From: Xylogone sp. PMI_703 | Lineage: Eukaryota; Ascomycota; Leotiomycetes | DNA: 64,000 bases | Assembly (NCBI GenBank): GCA_021399445.1 | Contig: JAJTUQ010000006.1 | Location: forward strand, 2,728,001-2,792,000 | Reading direction: 5' to 3' | Shown here: in pieces, positions 45,464-57,837 of the stretch | Numbering within the stretch: position 1 is the first letter of the stretch | How the letters are laid out: each line of letters opens with the position of its first letter | The notes under the pieces: model-generated | Database searches by the model: none | The model's input: only the letters and a program-made list of their open reading frames with translations | What the model was told of the DNA's origin: nothing | Made by a program: the position numbers and the translations under genes

Positions 45464-46153
45464 GACTCGCAAGCCAACAGGAAAGAGCAAGGATGTGTTG
45501 GAAGCTATATGGAATGCTGTGTGGCTGTCTTCTGTATCTCTCTTTTGGATGAACTGTCTTTCGACCCTCATTATTAAGTACCGCAAACTTATAGATAGCT
45601 ATCAATACCAAATCCCAAAAGTCTTTCCTATCCAACCCTATGTTTCCAGGCACACATTCACAGATTCGCGTAGATTTGGCCATTTTCAAAGGCTTTCTGA
45701 ACCCTCGTTTGCGGTGGACCACCATGATGTGTTCGAAGGCGAGAGGTTGGCCAATATTTGCAAGACTTTTACATGTGAGTCAAACAGTTAGTAGATCATC
45801 CTTAGCCGCCGAAAGTGTCAAAACGGGCGCAGGATCTCATTTGGTAGTTGGAAGTATCCTGATATATGTTTATTACTGGCGATCGTCGTCGAAATCCGGA
45901 GCGTGATACTAAAAAGGAACGTATATATTAATTTGTATTAGACCAACTGTTGAATCCTATAACATTAATGTGTTGTTTTCCACCCAGCGCCATGTTAAAG
46001 TCCAGGTGATTATCTGGTGATATATAACCCCGCTTTTACTCATGAACATTTGATCAAACTCTTAAGTTTTGTCTTGGGCCATTACATAGAGCTCCTTACG
46101 TTTTGAGTTTTTTATTTACTCGAGTCCTGTAGTATTGCTGCACTAAGGTCAAA
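45464..46153. other. Intergenic, no gene recognised
   Basis: 3' flank of the oxidase gene and 5' flank of the broken DUF7587-like copy. Nothing conserved is visible. Confidence 0.4.
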
Positions 46154-46573
46154 ATGGCATTTGATAGTTTACAAGATCAGCTACAAAACCTGACGCTTTT
46201 GCCAGAATGTCTTCCATTTTCTCTTACAGATAACGTCGAACAACATAACAAATTTGAAGACATACCCCGGTTTCTCTTTCGGATATTTACTCCAAATTCT
46301 CAGGGCACAACCGACATAGTTTGGACAAAGTCCATGGAGGCTAGGTACGCGACTGCGGCTAGCAGAGTGTATATATTCCTAGAGACAAAGACAAAAGAGC
46401 CCGCATGCTGCATAGGCATCTCCAATGGTGGAAAGGCCCTGACGATAATTTGGCATCATGGACAGTTCATTGTTATTTGCGCTAGTGTATATCTCTTTCA
46501 ACTACACGCTAATGTAAGGGATGGGTCGGCCTTTGCTGTTTCTGTCTGTATTATAAGTAGTATCACTGATTAA
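46154..46573 (+). pseudogene. Broken DUF7587-like gene, relative of 50387-51480
   Basis: The first frame gives EDIPRFLFRIFTPNSQGTTD, closely matching NNIPRYLFRLYAPSTAGTTS in the gene at 50387-51480. After about 100 residues similarity moves to a second frame (HLQWWKGPDDNLASWT, matching HLAWDKAHEQGCNLMSWT) and then to a third (SSLLFALVYI, matching SSLLFAIQYG). So at least two frameshifts and later stops have destroyed it; the C-terminal two thirds are missing. Confidence 0.78.
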
Positions 46574-47056
46574 GTAAGACGATCCCTTTGTGTCTACAGA
46601 CAAAGCGGATTGGCTTTAAATGAAAATTGAAAATTGTAAGTGTGAAAACCTAAGAGACTTACTTGAGAATATACACGTTAAGCTCTTTGCTACAAAAAAA
46701 AGGAGGAACTTGGCTTAGTTTCACATAAAACATTTTCATGATATATCCCCCTCCGCCCCCCCAAGTAAATTTAATATCAAGTTTAAGTCTCGTCGAGTGT
46801 TTGAAAAGCTTGATTTAAAAAATTCCTAGGGTTTGTAGAGGACAATAAAGATTCAAAAAGGTGGGAATATTTCTGGACGGTTTGGTGCGATGGTCTTGGC
46901 ATCGTCGTTGAGGTTGGATGGCAAGACAGCCGTGACTACACGAAAGAAGTTTAGAAGAAGGATAAGAAAGTGGTTACGGCGGGGCCTGAAACAGTGCGAA
47001 AGAAATGGTGTCTTCGATGGGGCTCGATGATAAGTCGACCTAAGATACCGGTAACG
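46574..47056. other. Spacer with no recognised gene
   Basis: AT-rich with short C runs near 46750. It may be the eroded 3' end of the dynamin relic that follows. Confidence 0.35.
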
Positions 47057-47429
47057 TTATCTTTTCACGATTATGCCATCGAAGTCCTCTATCTTCTCAT
47101 GAAAATTGCTAAGGGAAGGCTTCTCGGCATCACTGCGAGAGTGATGGGGGTCAATCGACACAGTGACTCCAATTTGTGATATTTGCGAAGAATCAATTCT
47201 ATGGGAAATCGAATGCACAAGTTGCTCTTAATCGGAAAACGCTACTCCAGAAATCGCTTCCAGCACAGAGCTTTTCCACGATGACTAGTCCCCGCACGAT
47301 GATCCGTGGTAACGAAACATAATGGCTGATTTTTTGTGAATGGAGGCGGTCGATACAGTTTAGTAAATTTAGTTGATCTTGAGAACACAAGCCGTTTAGC
47401 GCATGTGTGTGGAACGGTTTCGAGACCAT
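47057..47429 (-). pseudogene. Dynamin-family GTPase relic (G-domain N terminus)
   Basis: On the minus strand DQLNLLNCIDRLHSQKISHYVSLPRIIVRG matches the start of fungal dynamin-like GTPases. After a frame change the P-loop is still visible but broken: GD-stop-SSWKSSVLEAISGVAF where GDQSSGKS is expected. Further on QIGVTVSI and FHEKIEDFDG fit the following part of the G domain. With a stop and a Gly-to-Trp change in the P-loop and several frame changes it cannot be functional. Confidence 0.75.
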
Positions 47430-48241
47430 CTTGAACTGTTGGTCAGACTCGTTTGGGGCGTGGACAGCATCGACAATAAAATGGAATGGAATACAGCCTC
47501 AGGGGGAAAAGCGGTGACGCATTTGGAGAGAGTATCACATTGATTGGTAGCCTCATTCTATCACATTGGACCTTGTTCCTCTCATCGCCGCATGACATTG
47601 CATATCCTTCCACCATGTCCAGACATGGGAGGCCTCATTTCATGCAGTGTTACAGAGGCTTGCCTCTCGCCTCCTCTTAAATCAAGCTTTGTAATCACCG
47701 AGTCACTATTATCGGAAGCCTACAGGTCATTGCACCTTTATTGTTCATCTAGTAGCTAGTGTTAAATAATCATTGGTTGCTCTGTGAAACTGGTTGTATA
47801 TATGAGCTCGAATACGACGTCGTATTTAGTTCGACCCGCAAAAAGTCCATCAAGTGAACCAGGATCCAAGTCTAATCTGTCCCTCAGAACTTCAAAGCCT
47901 TATATCGCACAACGGTTTTAGTTGAAAGGGATAACCGTGACACAGAGAATTACGTTAATTATTGGCGTTAAATATTCCCCTAAGAAGCCATTTGTCGTGC
48001 GGGGGCGAAAGTAATACTGGTTAGTTTCAGTCCCAAGAGGAAACTGACTTCGTTCACTGCTCGAATCTGGCTGTATAATTAATGTCCACTTCCCGGCACC
48101 AACTTTGATCTACAATCAAGTATACGTTGCACAGTACGAATATTAACCTTATCTTGGTTTCACATTGCTTGACAAGTCGCATTCTGTACTCTCGCTACTT
48201 AATATTTGCCTACTTCTCGCTGATATCGCAAAAGCGACTCG
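47430..48241. other. Intergenic, nothing recognised
   Basis: Upstream flank of the dynamin relic and of the 48242 gene; no conserved frames. Confidence 0.35.
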
Positions 48242-48766
48242 ATGCCTCCGATATTATACATACTACAGCGAGAGTACGGTTTCCTTAGTGAGAAGCCAGC
48301 ACAGATCCTCGGAGTTTACTCCAATGCCGACAAAGCCACCGCCGAGGCTCAAAAGCGTGCCGGCTTCAGGCCCAAATACCCTGGCTACCATGGATTAAAT
48401 GAGTATCGTGTTATGGATTCAACAGGTGGCAGTATCAAAATAATTCAAAGGGAGATCCAAGGAGAAGATACGGGTTTAGAGGGTGGTGCTCATGCGACGA
48501 TATATTTAGCGCTAGAACAAGCATCTAGCTCCATGCTTGAAATTGAACCCTTCACTGATCAAGCAGTCGCTTGGGAGGCATGCCTCAAGTTTCGAGATAG
48601 ACGCGGCCGGGGGGTTATGAAGTTGAAGGATGAAAAAAAGTGGATGGATAAGAATGGTCTTTGGCATGCTAAGGCAAAGTATAAGAACATGCCCGATATG
48701 CTGAATGGGCGCCATTGGTATGTCGGGGCTTTTAAAGTTGATGAGGTGAATTTAATCAGTGCCTGA
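48242..48766 (+). CDS. Hypothetical protein, 174 aa
   Basis: An uninterrupted frame with balanced composition, an ATG after a TCGCAAAAGCG context, and a Trp/Lys-rich C terminus (EKKWMDKNGLWHAKAKYK, GRHWYVGAFKVDEV). No signal peptide or membrane segment is seen. I do not recognise the family. The protein lies between two decayed genes and one DUF7587-like gene. Confidence 0.5.
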   Translation: MPPILYILQREYGFLSEKPAQILGVYSNADKATAEAQKRAGFRPKYPGYHGLNEYRVMDSTGGSIKIIQREIQGEDTGLEGGAHATIYLALEQASSSMLEIEPFTDQAVAWEACLKFRDRRGRGVMKLKDEKKWMDKNGLWHAKAKYKNMPDMLNGRHWYVGAFKVDEVNLISA

Positions 48767-50386
48767 AGTGGGGAAAGTAAATGAGAATATACAAGCTATA
48801 AGAACACTCGATTATTCTCCATCAACGCATGAACGGCTCTTAACCTCATACGTGTGGCAGAGTCTTTTACTGTCACTCAATCTCTATACTGTTACAGAAT
48901 ATTGAGAACGGAAGAGGTACAGCTTTACTTGCGCCGCGGCAGTAGGGCCTTTCTTGTTATTACCGCTAAATGGTAAGGAAGATGACAGCTCCAAAGTAGC
49001 ATTTCGATAGTGACAGTAGCGATCAGCGAGAAGGCGCCGACGAAGAGTAGCCTGAAAAAGAGTGTCCATATCTGATTGATTAACAGCTTGGAAGACTTTA
49101 TAGAAACCCCGGATGGATTCCGGCTGTTTACCTATGTGTTCTGGGATTGAAATTACCGAATCTAAATTATAATGGCCTGGAAATGTCCCGTTAATCTGCC
49201 AATTCTCGATGGTTGACCAATTTCTGATTGCTGATGAATTTCTTACCGCTCTGGCCCTGTAGATCATCTAGCCGGCCACTTTGTACTTGACAAAGCTAGC
49301 TGCCGTACTAGCTAATGATTTAGAGACAGTTGATTTCATTATCGATAGAAACATAGGCAGGTCTTGATTAACCCCACTTATCATGTCCTTGATCCTCTGC
49401 TCATCCTTGGTTTCTGCCTCGAGCAAAGATGCAATCAAGTCGGTGTCACAGGTCAGCTTGTCATCTCTGTATTCTCACTGGCCTCTAGTTCGCTCTCGTA
49501 GCGAAGACTTTCCGTCACTGTCATCATCGGGCCTTTTGTGCAGAGATTTTTGGGGAGGCCGGAGCCTTGACCCGCCGTGACATTTTCTGATACCAAATCT
49601 GGAAAATATTGATCTAGATGAGCGCTGACCCTGGGGATGCGATATCTAGACACCGTTGGTTGGCGCGGCCGGCACGTAACGCTCGGGCACTGGGACCCAG
49701 AGACATCGGGAAGATAGTTATCGGGTCGAGGGAAGGTAGGTTGTTCGTAGAGTGATGGGTGAAGAAGGTGAAGGAGTCTGGTACTGATGGGAAGGGGTTA
49801 CGGCCATATACAGTATATCCGGCGGCGGTGGGTTTTCCTCTACTGATGTCCCCTGCATAACGTAGCCCTCGTCCGTGCGTAGGGCATTGGATCGGTCACG
49901 AGAACTACAGTACATCCAATCGAGCATGGCACCGAGATATTGTCCACCTTTGTAATGGGAGTGGCGACCCGAGGCACTCGGGAAGCTAGACAGAAACACC
50001 TAGATAAAAATCCAAGCTGGGTATCTCCCAGTCAGGATTGATTTACATCTGGAGTGCATTACCCAGCATTCCCAAAATCTGGGATTCCAAAAGTCACAGG
50101 AAGGTTGTCCCGAAGCTAGCGAGCAGAGCCTATCGCCTGCCAATACGACAGAATGACGACTAAGAGGAAGCTTCAACCCGCATTCCATAAACAACATTTA
50201 GGTACCATGGTTAAGGCCTAGTGAAGGAGCCAAGTGCCTTTTTTAGTATCTAGACAATCTGAGATTACCTACAGTACCAGCAGCACCATCTACTGGGTGT
50301 ATGGAACTAACCATTCTGCTGCACGCTACATCCATCCACATTCTGCCACTGTCCGGCTCGTATATGACACTGTTTGGTTATGAGTC
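48767..50386. other. Region with weak coding traces only
   Basis: Minus-strand frames at 49267..48884 (RGFYKVFQAVNQSDMDTLFQ) and 49653..49453 look coding-like but share no recognised domain and are separated by stops. They may be pieces of one eroded gene. I cannot assign a product. Confidence 0.25.
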
Positions 50387-51480
50387 TTAGCAAGCTGAAA
50401 CCCGTAGCTGCTCAAATGGGTTAAGCAACAGTTTCATATCTCCTCCCTTTAAATGACGGATTAGGTCTTTAATTATATTCTCATATTGCTGGACCTCGGG
50501 AAGTTGAGCGGAGTCAATTTTGCTACTTCCCAAAGACAGGTCTTTGATCTCGGTATCTAATTGAATTTAATTCTGTGCTCACGGATTGAGAGGTTGTAAA
50601 AATGGCCTCAATGCTTACCAGTAAACATCGCTCGAAATCCAGCCACAATGACGAGGTCATCTTGTTGGCGAGGCTTGAAGGAGAGTAGCATAGCGGCAAT
50701 CGGAAAAGCCCAGCGATTGCCAAAACAACCTTGTGCAAGCGTGATTGCTTTTCGAACCTCAGAGTTTTCTGTAGGGGTGACTAGGTATGACTCCCGAAAC
50801 ACCGACCGTAGTTTAACAACCTGGCTAGCCCACTCATCCCAATGCGCTCTCTCTCCCATCTCGGGGTTAAGATCGAATAGGCCGAGGTCTATCATCTGCT
50901 GAACAGATGCTTCTGTGCATTTCCCTTTGGTATTGAGGTTTCCCTGGGTGAGATATTCGCCAAAGTAGTATTTCCCTTTTTCCTTACGAGTTCGGAAGTC
51001 GTACCATTTTTGAAGATCTTTGGAATTTTCTTGGAAAGCTTTAATAGCCTCTAGGTCCTTGATGAAAGTACCTTTAGGGAAATATTGGGTGTCAAGCACG
51101 AGTACAAAGATTCTAGAGAGCTCTGGGTAGTCGAAGTCCTTGCGATGCCTATAGAGCCCGTACTGAATCGCAAAGAGGAGAGAGCTCGTCCATGACATCA
51201 GATTGCACCCCTGCTCATGTGCTTTGTCCCATGCTAGGTGTCTATAAAGTAGCCCCGCGGCTTCATCCTGAGATCGTTGGAAAAGATCCTTTGTTTGATC
51301 TGCCTTTCCGGAGCCCCATGCTGGAGAGGTGACGTTGGATATGCTTGTCGTTCCCGCAGTACTAGGGGCGTAAAGACGAAAGAGATATCTCGGTATGTTG
51401 TTAAACGAATCCCTTAGATCTAGTTTAAAGGGGTTATGCACGAATGTGAGCACCTCTGAGGATGAAGAGGTTATAGCCAT
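50387..51480 (-). CDS. DUF7587-like protein (possible ADP-ribosyltransferase fold)
   Basis: Two exons, 51480..50619 and 50556..50387 (62-bp intron GTAAGC..ATTAG), give 343 aa. The N-terminal part has IPRYLFRLYAPSTAGTTS, then HLAWDKAHEQGCNLMSWTSSLLFAIQYGLYRH, a layout seen in a widespread fungal family of unknown function that I know as DUF7587. The spaced YLFR arginine and SWTSS serine motif resemble the R and STS elements of R-S-E ADP-ribosyltransferases; that link is inference. The remainder (FRESYLVTPTENSEVRKAITLAQGCFGN, FPIAAMLLSFKPRQQDDL) is conserved-looking. The C-terminal exon adds an amphipathic helix. A broken relative lies at 46154-46573. Confidence 0.72.
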
Positions 51481-54116
51481 GGATTTTCGCCAGATATACC
51501 GGAGAAGGGCGGAAGTATCAATGTAGGTCTCTGCGAAAGTTAATATAGTTCAGTAGGAGTGATGGTAGATTGATGTTGTGTGGAATGTTAAGTACAGTGA
51601 GGCGACATGGAAATGCGGAGAGGACGTCCAAGAGAAATGAGTCATGTAAAACTCGGAGCAACCCGGAAGAAAGCGAGTTCATTTTTCTGGATCTAATGTC
51701 ATGTTGTGTAACCACATAAGGTGATCTGGGCCCGATGGTCGGTTGACATGAAGCGCAGCAGTATTTGCTGGAGCTCTCAAAAACTTAACGTAGCGTAAAG
51801 GAATGGAGGCGTACTTAAAATCTTTAGCCTCTTTCCACTCTTAAGAAATTTTTAGTTGCTCACATTAATATCGGATTCAGATTTAGAAACACCGAAAGAC
51901 ATCAACTAAAAACTTGGCGCACTACACGCAGTGTTCATCAAGGTATTGAAACATCTTTGGCACAGTGCAGACCCGCTACTGTATCAAAATCTGCTCTAAA
52001 TCATGATAAGAACTGGGCTAACGAGACTAACAAAATGGTATTTGTGTTTGCAACTCGACTATTTCCTTCGCATGGTTCAGGGTACATCCGAATAGTGTTA
52101 ATATTTGCCAGATATTAGAACCAGCTGCCAAGAGCCTTATCACAAGCCATTGATTATGGCAGGGATGAGATCTCCGTAACAGTTGTTACGATGTATTTAG
52201 ACTGTGTGAGATCCTGTTTTGTAGAGTCTCGGTTTGTAGAGTGTAACGTTCCTACAGGGATCGTCCGGTTTCACGTCTACTAAAGTAGTTTACAGCAGAC
52301 AAGGTAAAGGGCAGTAAAACCATAAATTAGTTCGTTCTAATATAAATACTAAATGGAGCCACCCAAAATGGAACGCCAATATTCCTGATTTATAATCTAC
52401 CCACCACATTCTGCTGGTCATCCATTTCTGGCTGGTTATCCTTAATATCGGAAATCAGAGGTATGAGACAAGGTCACTCCAACCGTGCCTCATGTAACAT
52501 CACAGCAAGAAGAATCAACTCAGGGTGAAGAAAGATCCAGTTATCTCAGACAATTATGTACATCCTGAATTTGTCTCTCATACATTCAAATTTCGGATGC
52601 TTCCTCAGCTATCTGCCATTCGTCACTGTTTGTAGTTACTCTGATCTTCTCTACAATCTGACGTGCAAGTTCTGATATAGTACTGTTTATATCCACCGTC
52701 CAGAAAGACAACTTTTGGTGGTTGTTCGTTACCGTCTGGAGTTTCCTAAGCGAGGCTAGAATATTATTTCAGGAAGAGATAGGATATCCCATCTGCTCGT
52801 CTCGAAGACTAATTACTGGTCAGTATAATAAGATCACCCCAGATATTTGAAAACGCAAGACCAAATAGACGTATCCACCAGAAAGACTCAGATGTTCTCC
52901 AGCAAACAAGATTAAACTGAACTCCAGCATAGTGTTTTGGTGCTAAGTGATAATAGTTCATCACATTATCATTCTTTGCCACGCTAAAGCAATGAACTTG
53001 ATCACCCTCAGAATCATCACCTAGAGTGAGTCAATGATACTTACACACACATGCTGCTAAATCTAACACCATCTCACTTCTAATCTTGAGGGCATATCAT
53101 CATAATCTTCACTCCTGACCTCTAGCATATTATATAGACCTACTACGACCTTCAGGTACTATGTACATCGCCAGTGAAATTCAAAGAAAAATATTAATAC
53201 GCCTGAAACCTAAGAATATAACTACTTTGCTAACACAGCTAAAGCTCAATCATGTGTCTTTTTATCTAGGTTAACGAAGATTACTATCAGTAAGAACGAT
53301 CACGAATAATCAAGTAATATTAACGTAAATACTTATAACTATCATCTTAACTTCTTAAATCACAAACTCCACCTTTATATCAAGTAACTATTCCTTAACA
53401 AGGTCAGATTAAAACCAGTTATAATGAGGCTTAACTCTTTAACACTTCCCGCTTATACGGATTACTGTAAACACTTACAAGACCATACTGTTCAGAATGC
53501 AGAGAATTCAGGTAAAGTCAAGGCATAAGATGATTAATAGCTAGATCAGAAATATAAGAGTTATTCTCGTAACAACAAACAATCTATGAAGAAATCGAAT
53601 TTTAAAGCAAAATAATTTCCTTTAAAATGATAATAATCAGTTAAACATTTATGACTAAAAACTTGACATAAACTTATAAAACTTTATTACTTAAATGATG
53701 TAATCCTCAATTCAACCCTTATGAATATTACTAAAGAAATCCCTGGTTTCAGAGAACTCCGCCTCGTCCGCTAATGAATGAACTGATGATGATCACTAGT
53801 GATAATCCCTAGGGATGATTTACTGAAGGATAATTTATCCCCCACGTATCATCATCTCTATTAACACACCATCGTTGCTCATCAACGTTTAAAACCATCT
53901 CATCCAACATCTAATACTCATTTTTTTGCTAGCGCACACCATGAGATGTGTCTTTAGTCCTCCTAACATTTATTTTAAAGAGCTTGTATAGCTCCTAGGT
54001 ACGCCCTATCTTAAAGCACCATGGGGGTCAATAGTAGATGCGACGATGATAAAGAAAAGCAGTTAAGGAAGCCGACTTCTGCAGCTCGGTATAATGTTCT
54101 ATGTGCATGGTGGGTG
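51481..54116. other. Long AT-rich gene-poor tract
   Basis: About 2.6 kb without a recognisable gene, markedly AT-rich from about 52800 to 53700, containing one LTR end (52242-52330). This fits an old RIP-degraded transposon area. Confidence 0.5.
52242..52330 (-). repeat. LTR 3'-end remnant on the minus strand
   Basis: Read on the minus strand it ends CCCTGTAGGAACGTTACA and is preceded by GCCCTTTACCTTG, the same order as the 3' ends of the LTRs at 2908-3513 and 3617-4090. The 5' end of this copy was not found. Confidence 0.65.
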
Positions 54117-56015
54117 TTAATTTTGAGAAGCCTCCTTCGCCGACCTAGCAACACCATCAATGATTATGGTGTTATATTCTAGAATTGAATTACTATTACG
54201 GATGTAAACATGCCTTGCCTTCCATATCCACCAAATACCTGGGAAAATAATCGTTGCTCCTATAATTAGAATCGACCAGTTCATATTCGAGATATTGGCT
54301 TTGTTGACAGGCACGTACATCGGGAAAACATACATCATTATGATCAGAAGGGACCAGCACACCGACACGATATTGATTGGATAGCCCCATCTTCCCAGAT
54401 CAAAGTTTGGGCGTGGGGGCAGGATCTTTCGCCCACGGATGAGGACAACGATGATAGGAGTGACATATCCGACCTGAAAGCTAACACCACCGCCGGATAT
54501 GATGGCTTGAAAGGCATATTCAGATCCAAGGACAATGAGACCAATGAATAGATCGATGACTAGAATAGATATCATTGCTCGAAGAGGGATTCCAAAATCC
54601 TTGCTGACGGTAGCAAAGTAGGATGAATATGGGAATGCGCCATCCCGAGCCATACTCCAGATAAGGCGTGAACCCGCGGTGTTGGTGCCGACGACGACCA
54701 AGTAATTGAGACCAATCATGACGAGAGCACAGAAGACACCACCCCCATAAATACTATGGTAGATATCCATGAACCAATTTACGTATGGCTGACTAGTGCG
54801 GGGTTAGTCGAGTAATTTGAAGCCAGCCTGGGGGTGGAGAATAACCTAGAGAGCATGTATGTTTCATAATCGCCGGCACAGAACAGCATTAGAACTGCAC
54901 TAGCCCAAGATGTGATGCTACAGAATATCATAGACCATACCATGACACGCTTTGAACTAGATTAAAAAAGGTCATTAATCAAGAAATACTAGGTGGCTCA
55001 CCGGTGCCTGGCGAGAAGCATCTCTCATCTCTTCAACAACGTGCATCATACCATCCGTGCCAATCAGCCCATACATTGGAGTATAAAAGCTTAGAATGAA
55101 TACCCATCCCTTACTAGTGTATCCTGAGTTGTTCAAAAACAATTTGAAGACAAACTCACTGCTATGCTTCGGAGCTAAGATGAGAAAACTAATAGCCCAA
55201 GCAAGACCTCCTCCAATTGTCCAAAATGCACCGAAAACATTGAGTGCAGGTAGGTATCTGGGAGAGAGATTCTGAACCATAGGTCCGATGAGAAATACTG
55301 AGTAAACTAACCAGGTCAACCAGGGATTCCAGACGAAGTCCGGGTGTGTGGCTTGGACGAAACTTGCGATGACTTGGGCACTATTGAGAGCACAGCTAGA
55401 GCCTGTGGAGATCTCACCAACCAACACGGCCCATCCAACAAGATAGGATAAGAGTGGTCGAACTCGCCCTGTGGCTAGGGCTTGGGTGTAATACTGTTGG
55501 CCGCCTGCTGTGGGCCAGATAGAGCAGAACTCAGCTAGGGAGACCATCAAGAGAGTTTGTCCAATGGCGACAATGAGCGTTCCCCATACCTAATATTACT
55601 TGTCAGTATATAATACTCCTTGGCACATCATAGCAGCCACCTGAATGGATGACTTACCATTGCCATGGGGCCCCCGAGGTCGAAAACAGTGGAGTATAGA
55701 ACTACGTTGCAGGACCACGAGCACATCATCATGACCTGATCTTTGTCATGTCAGTGAAAACCCCACTTTATTATTTAGCGACAAATTCACAAGCACATAA
55801 AGTCCAAAAGCCATAGACTCTATCCAAAATATTATTAGTTATTGTGTGATACGTTGTGCAGTATAGGCTGTCACAAACCTCTTCAGCTCCGGCGCTTTCC
55901 CCATAGAGAGTAGCAGTGCGTCGTCCGAAGTAATGGACTTAAGATGTCCATTATCGTTTGACTGTACATCCGGTTGGATTACTCCAGTATCAATAGTTAT
56001 ATCCTCGTTACCCAT
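54117..56015 (-). CDS. Amino-acid/GABA-type permease (APC superfamily)
   Basis: Exons 56015..55879, 55819..55797, 55740..55658, 55589..55002, 54949..54846 and 54792..54117 give 536 aa, including a 23-bp micro-exon. A hydrophilic N terminus precedes about 12 hydrophobic segments, for example GTLIVAIGQTLLMVSLAEF, LVMIGLNYLVVVGTNTAGS and ILVIDLFIGLIVLGSEYAF. SLAEFCSIWPTAGGQQYYTQ and SRLIWSMARDGAFPYSSYF are characteristic of fungal GABA/choline/polyamine-type permeases (APC family). A plasma-membrane amino-acid, polyamine or choline importer is most likely. The neighbouring 2-oxoglutarate dioxygenase and regulator may handle the imported compound. Confidence 0.85.
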
Positions 56016-56681
56016 GTTTGATAGTTTTTGCTGTTACCGACTGTTTAAAAAATGACTCGAAGTTTCGGCGTTCTCCAGCGTATTACTAGAGGGCAAGAAA
56101 GGGTTCATATCTCTTGGTAACCACACAATTTTAGCGCCAATATGCTGCTAATATGGTAGGGTTTGAATTTCAGATAACTTAGACATTAGGTTAGATTCGA
56201 TTCTATTGAAGCAATCATGTATAATTGCGGTAAAGCCAAGGTCCAAGTGCATGACATTGGTGTAAGGACGTCTATCAGTAACAGATGAGCTAGATCGAAT
56301 GCGGAAAGCGGATGGAGAAAATATTACCACATACAGTTAATGTTTGGAGTAAACAGAGGAAACCCCCCCATTTTTTATATTTTTGGAGTTGCATGCGGTG
56401 CATCGACGGCGGATTGACACACGAACTGCGGGATTGATGCACCATCTATAGCAGGTCGATAGAGAACCATAGCAGTTACTTACCTGAATTACTGCTACTT
56501 AGTACAACAAATTGAATGGAAATAGGATATATAGTCATTTGTCCAAGTCATCGAGATATGATTATCTTTTAAATATAATGGGAAAGCTTAGCCAGGTGCC
56601 TCTACAATTACAGTAACTATAGTCTTGTGCAGCGCGATATCGCCGGTTTCAATGTTAAATTGATTAACTAGACATACAGAA
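56016..56681. promoter_or_regulatory. Divergent promoter of permease and PhyH-type dioxygenase
   Basis: 666 bp between the two start codons with no conserved frame. It presumably holds both promoters; a shared arrangement suggests co-regulation. Confidence 0.4.
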
Positions 56682-57770
56682 ATGACGGCCTCGATCATAT
56701 CTTACCTCTCTAAGTGGGCAAGCAGACCCTGGGCTCAAGCTAAGTGTCCCAAGATGAACACGCCTCCTCCTGGGCCACAGAAACTACAACGAATGAGCGC
56801 AAAAGATCCCGCAACAACATGCGAAGCTCTGGTAGCTATTATTGAGCGTGATGGGGGTGTGATAGTTGAAGATCTCGCCTCTACAGCCCTTGTTGCACAG
56901 ATAAAGTCTGATCTCGCCCCATATTTTGATACCGACAAAGTCGACAGGTCTGGCTTCTTTCCGAGTACCACCCAGCGAGCTACAGGTCTCCTAGGCATCT
57001 CTGATGCATGCGTAGAGCTGGCATTAAATCCTCTGTACAATGCCATTGCGAACAAGATGATCTCCAGTACATATACATTCTGGACAGGACAACAAAAGGA
57101 GACGGTTACGAGCAAACCGCAAATTAGTAGCACTGTTGGGTTTAGAGTCAATCCTGGGGGCAAACAACAGGGACTGCATAGGGATGATTCGGATTACCAT
57201 ACGAGGAATTGTGATATGCCTGTCATGATTGGGTGCGTTACGGCATTGACAAAGACAACGAAAGGTATGCCTTGATCGGTGGTCTGTGTTATATTGAACG
57301 TCTTCGTGAATCTGCAACTGAAGCTGATTGCATTACAGAAAACGGCGCCACCATAATTATCCCTGGTAGCCACCTCTGGGATTCTGATCGCTGCCCTTAC
57401 GATGAGGAGGCTATTCCAGCAGAGCTAGATCCAGGCTCTGCTCTAATCTTCTTGGGGAATACATATCACGCAGGTGGTGCAAATATCACCACTGATGAAG
57501 CGCGCGAAACTGTTGGCATCTTTCTCTGCAAAGGCTTTTACCGACAAGCTGAGAATCAATATCTCATGGTGCCGCCGGAAAAGGCGAAGAGGCTCAGTCC
57601 GGCAGCGCAGCGGCTACTCGGTTATGGGATAAGTCTGCCATCTGTGGGTTTCATGGAGTATCAGGATCCGATGGTATGTACCTCTCTTTCTCTGTTGAGG
57701 ATCTTTACTTATCGTATGGTTTCAGAGGGTGCTCTTTGCCGTCGAAGATGACGAGACAGTGGATATGTGA
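56682..57770 (+). CDS. PhyH-type Fe(II)/2-oxoglutarate dioxygenase
   Basis: Three exons, 56682..57264, 57339..57673 and 57726..57770, give 320 aa. Iron ligands are the HxD in LHRDDSDYH and the distal His in GNTYHAGGAN; the Arg for 2-oxoglutarate binding is probably in DEARETVGIFL. The fold is that of phytanoyl-CoA dioxygenase-like enzymes, which in fungi often hydroxylate or desaturate small metabolites. The 74-bp first intron must be removed to give TKTTKENGATIIIPGSHLW. Alternative starts exist at Met25 and Met38; the first Met is kept here. Divergent from a permease and convergent with a Zn2Cys6 regulator whose stop is 68 bp away. Confidence 0.87.
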
Positions 57771-57837
57771 ACATGGACATTAGAAAGCGGCGAAATAATA
57801 GTTCGGATGACTGTCCACTTCGTAAAAATAAATATCT

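Noticed and set aside
48884..49653. Minus-strand frames that might form one gene
   Set aside because: No recognised domain and no convincing splice sites join them; noted only as weak coding traces.
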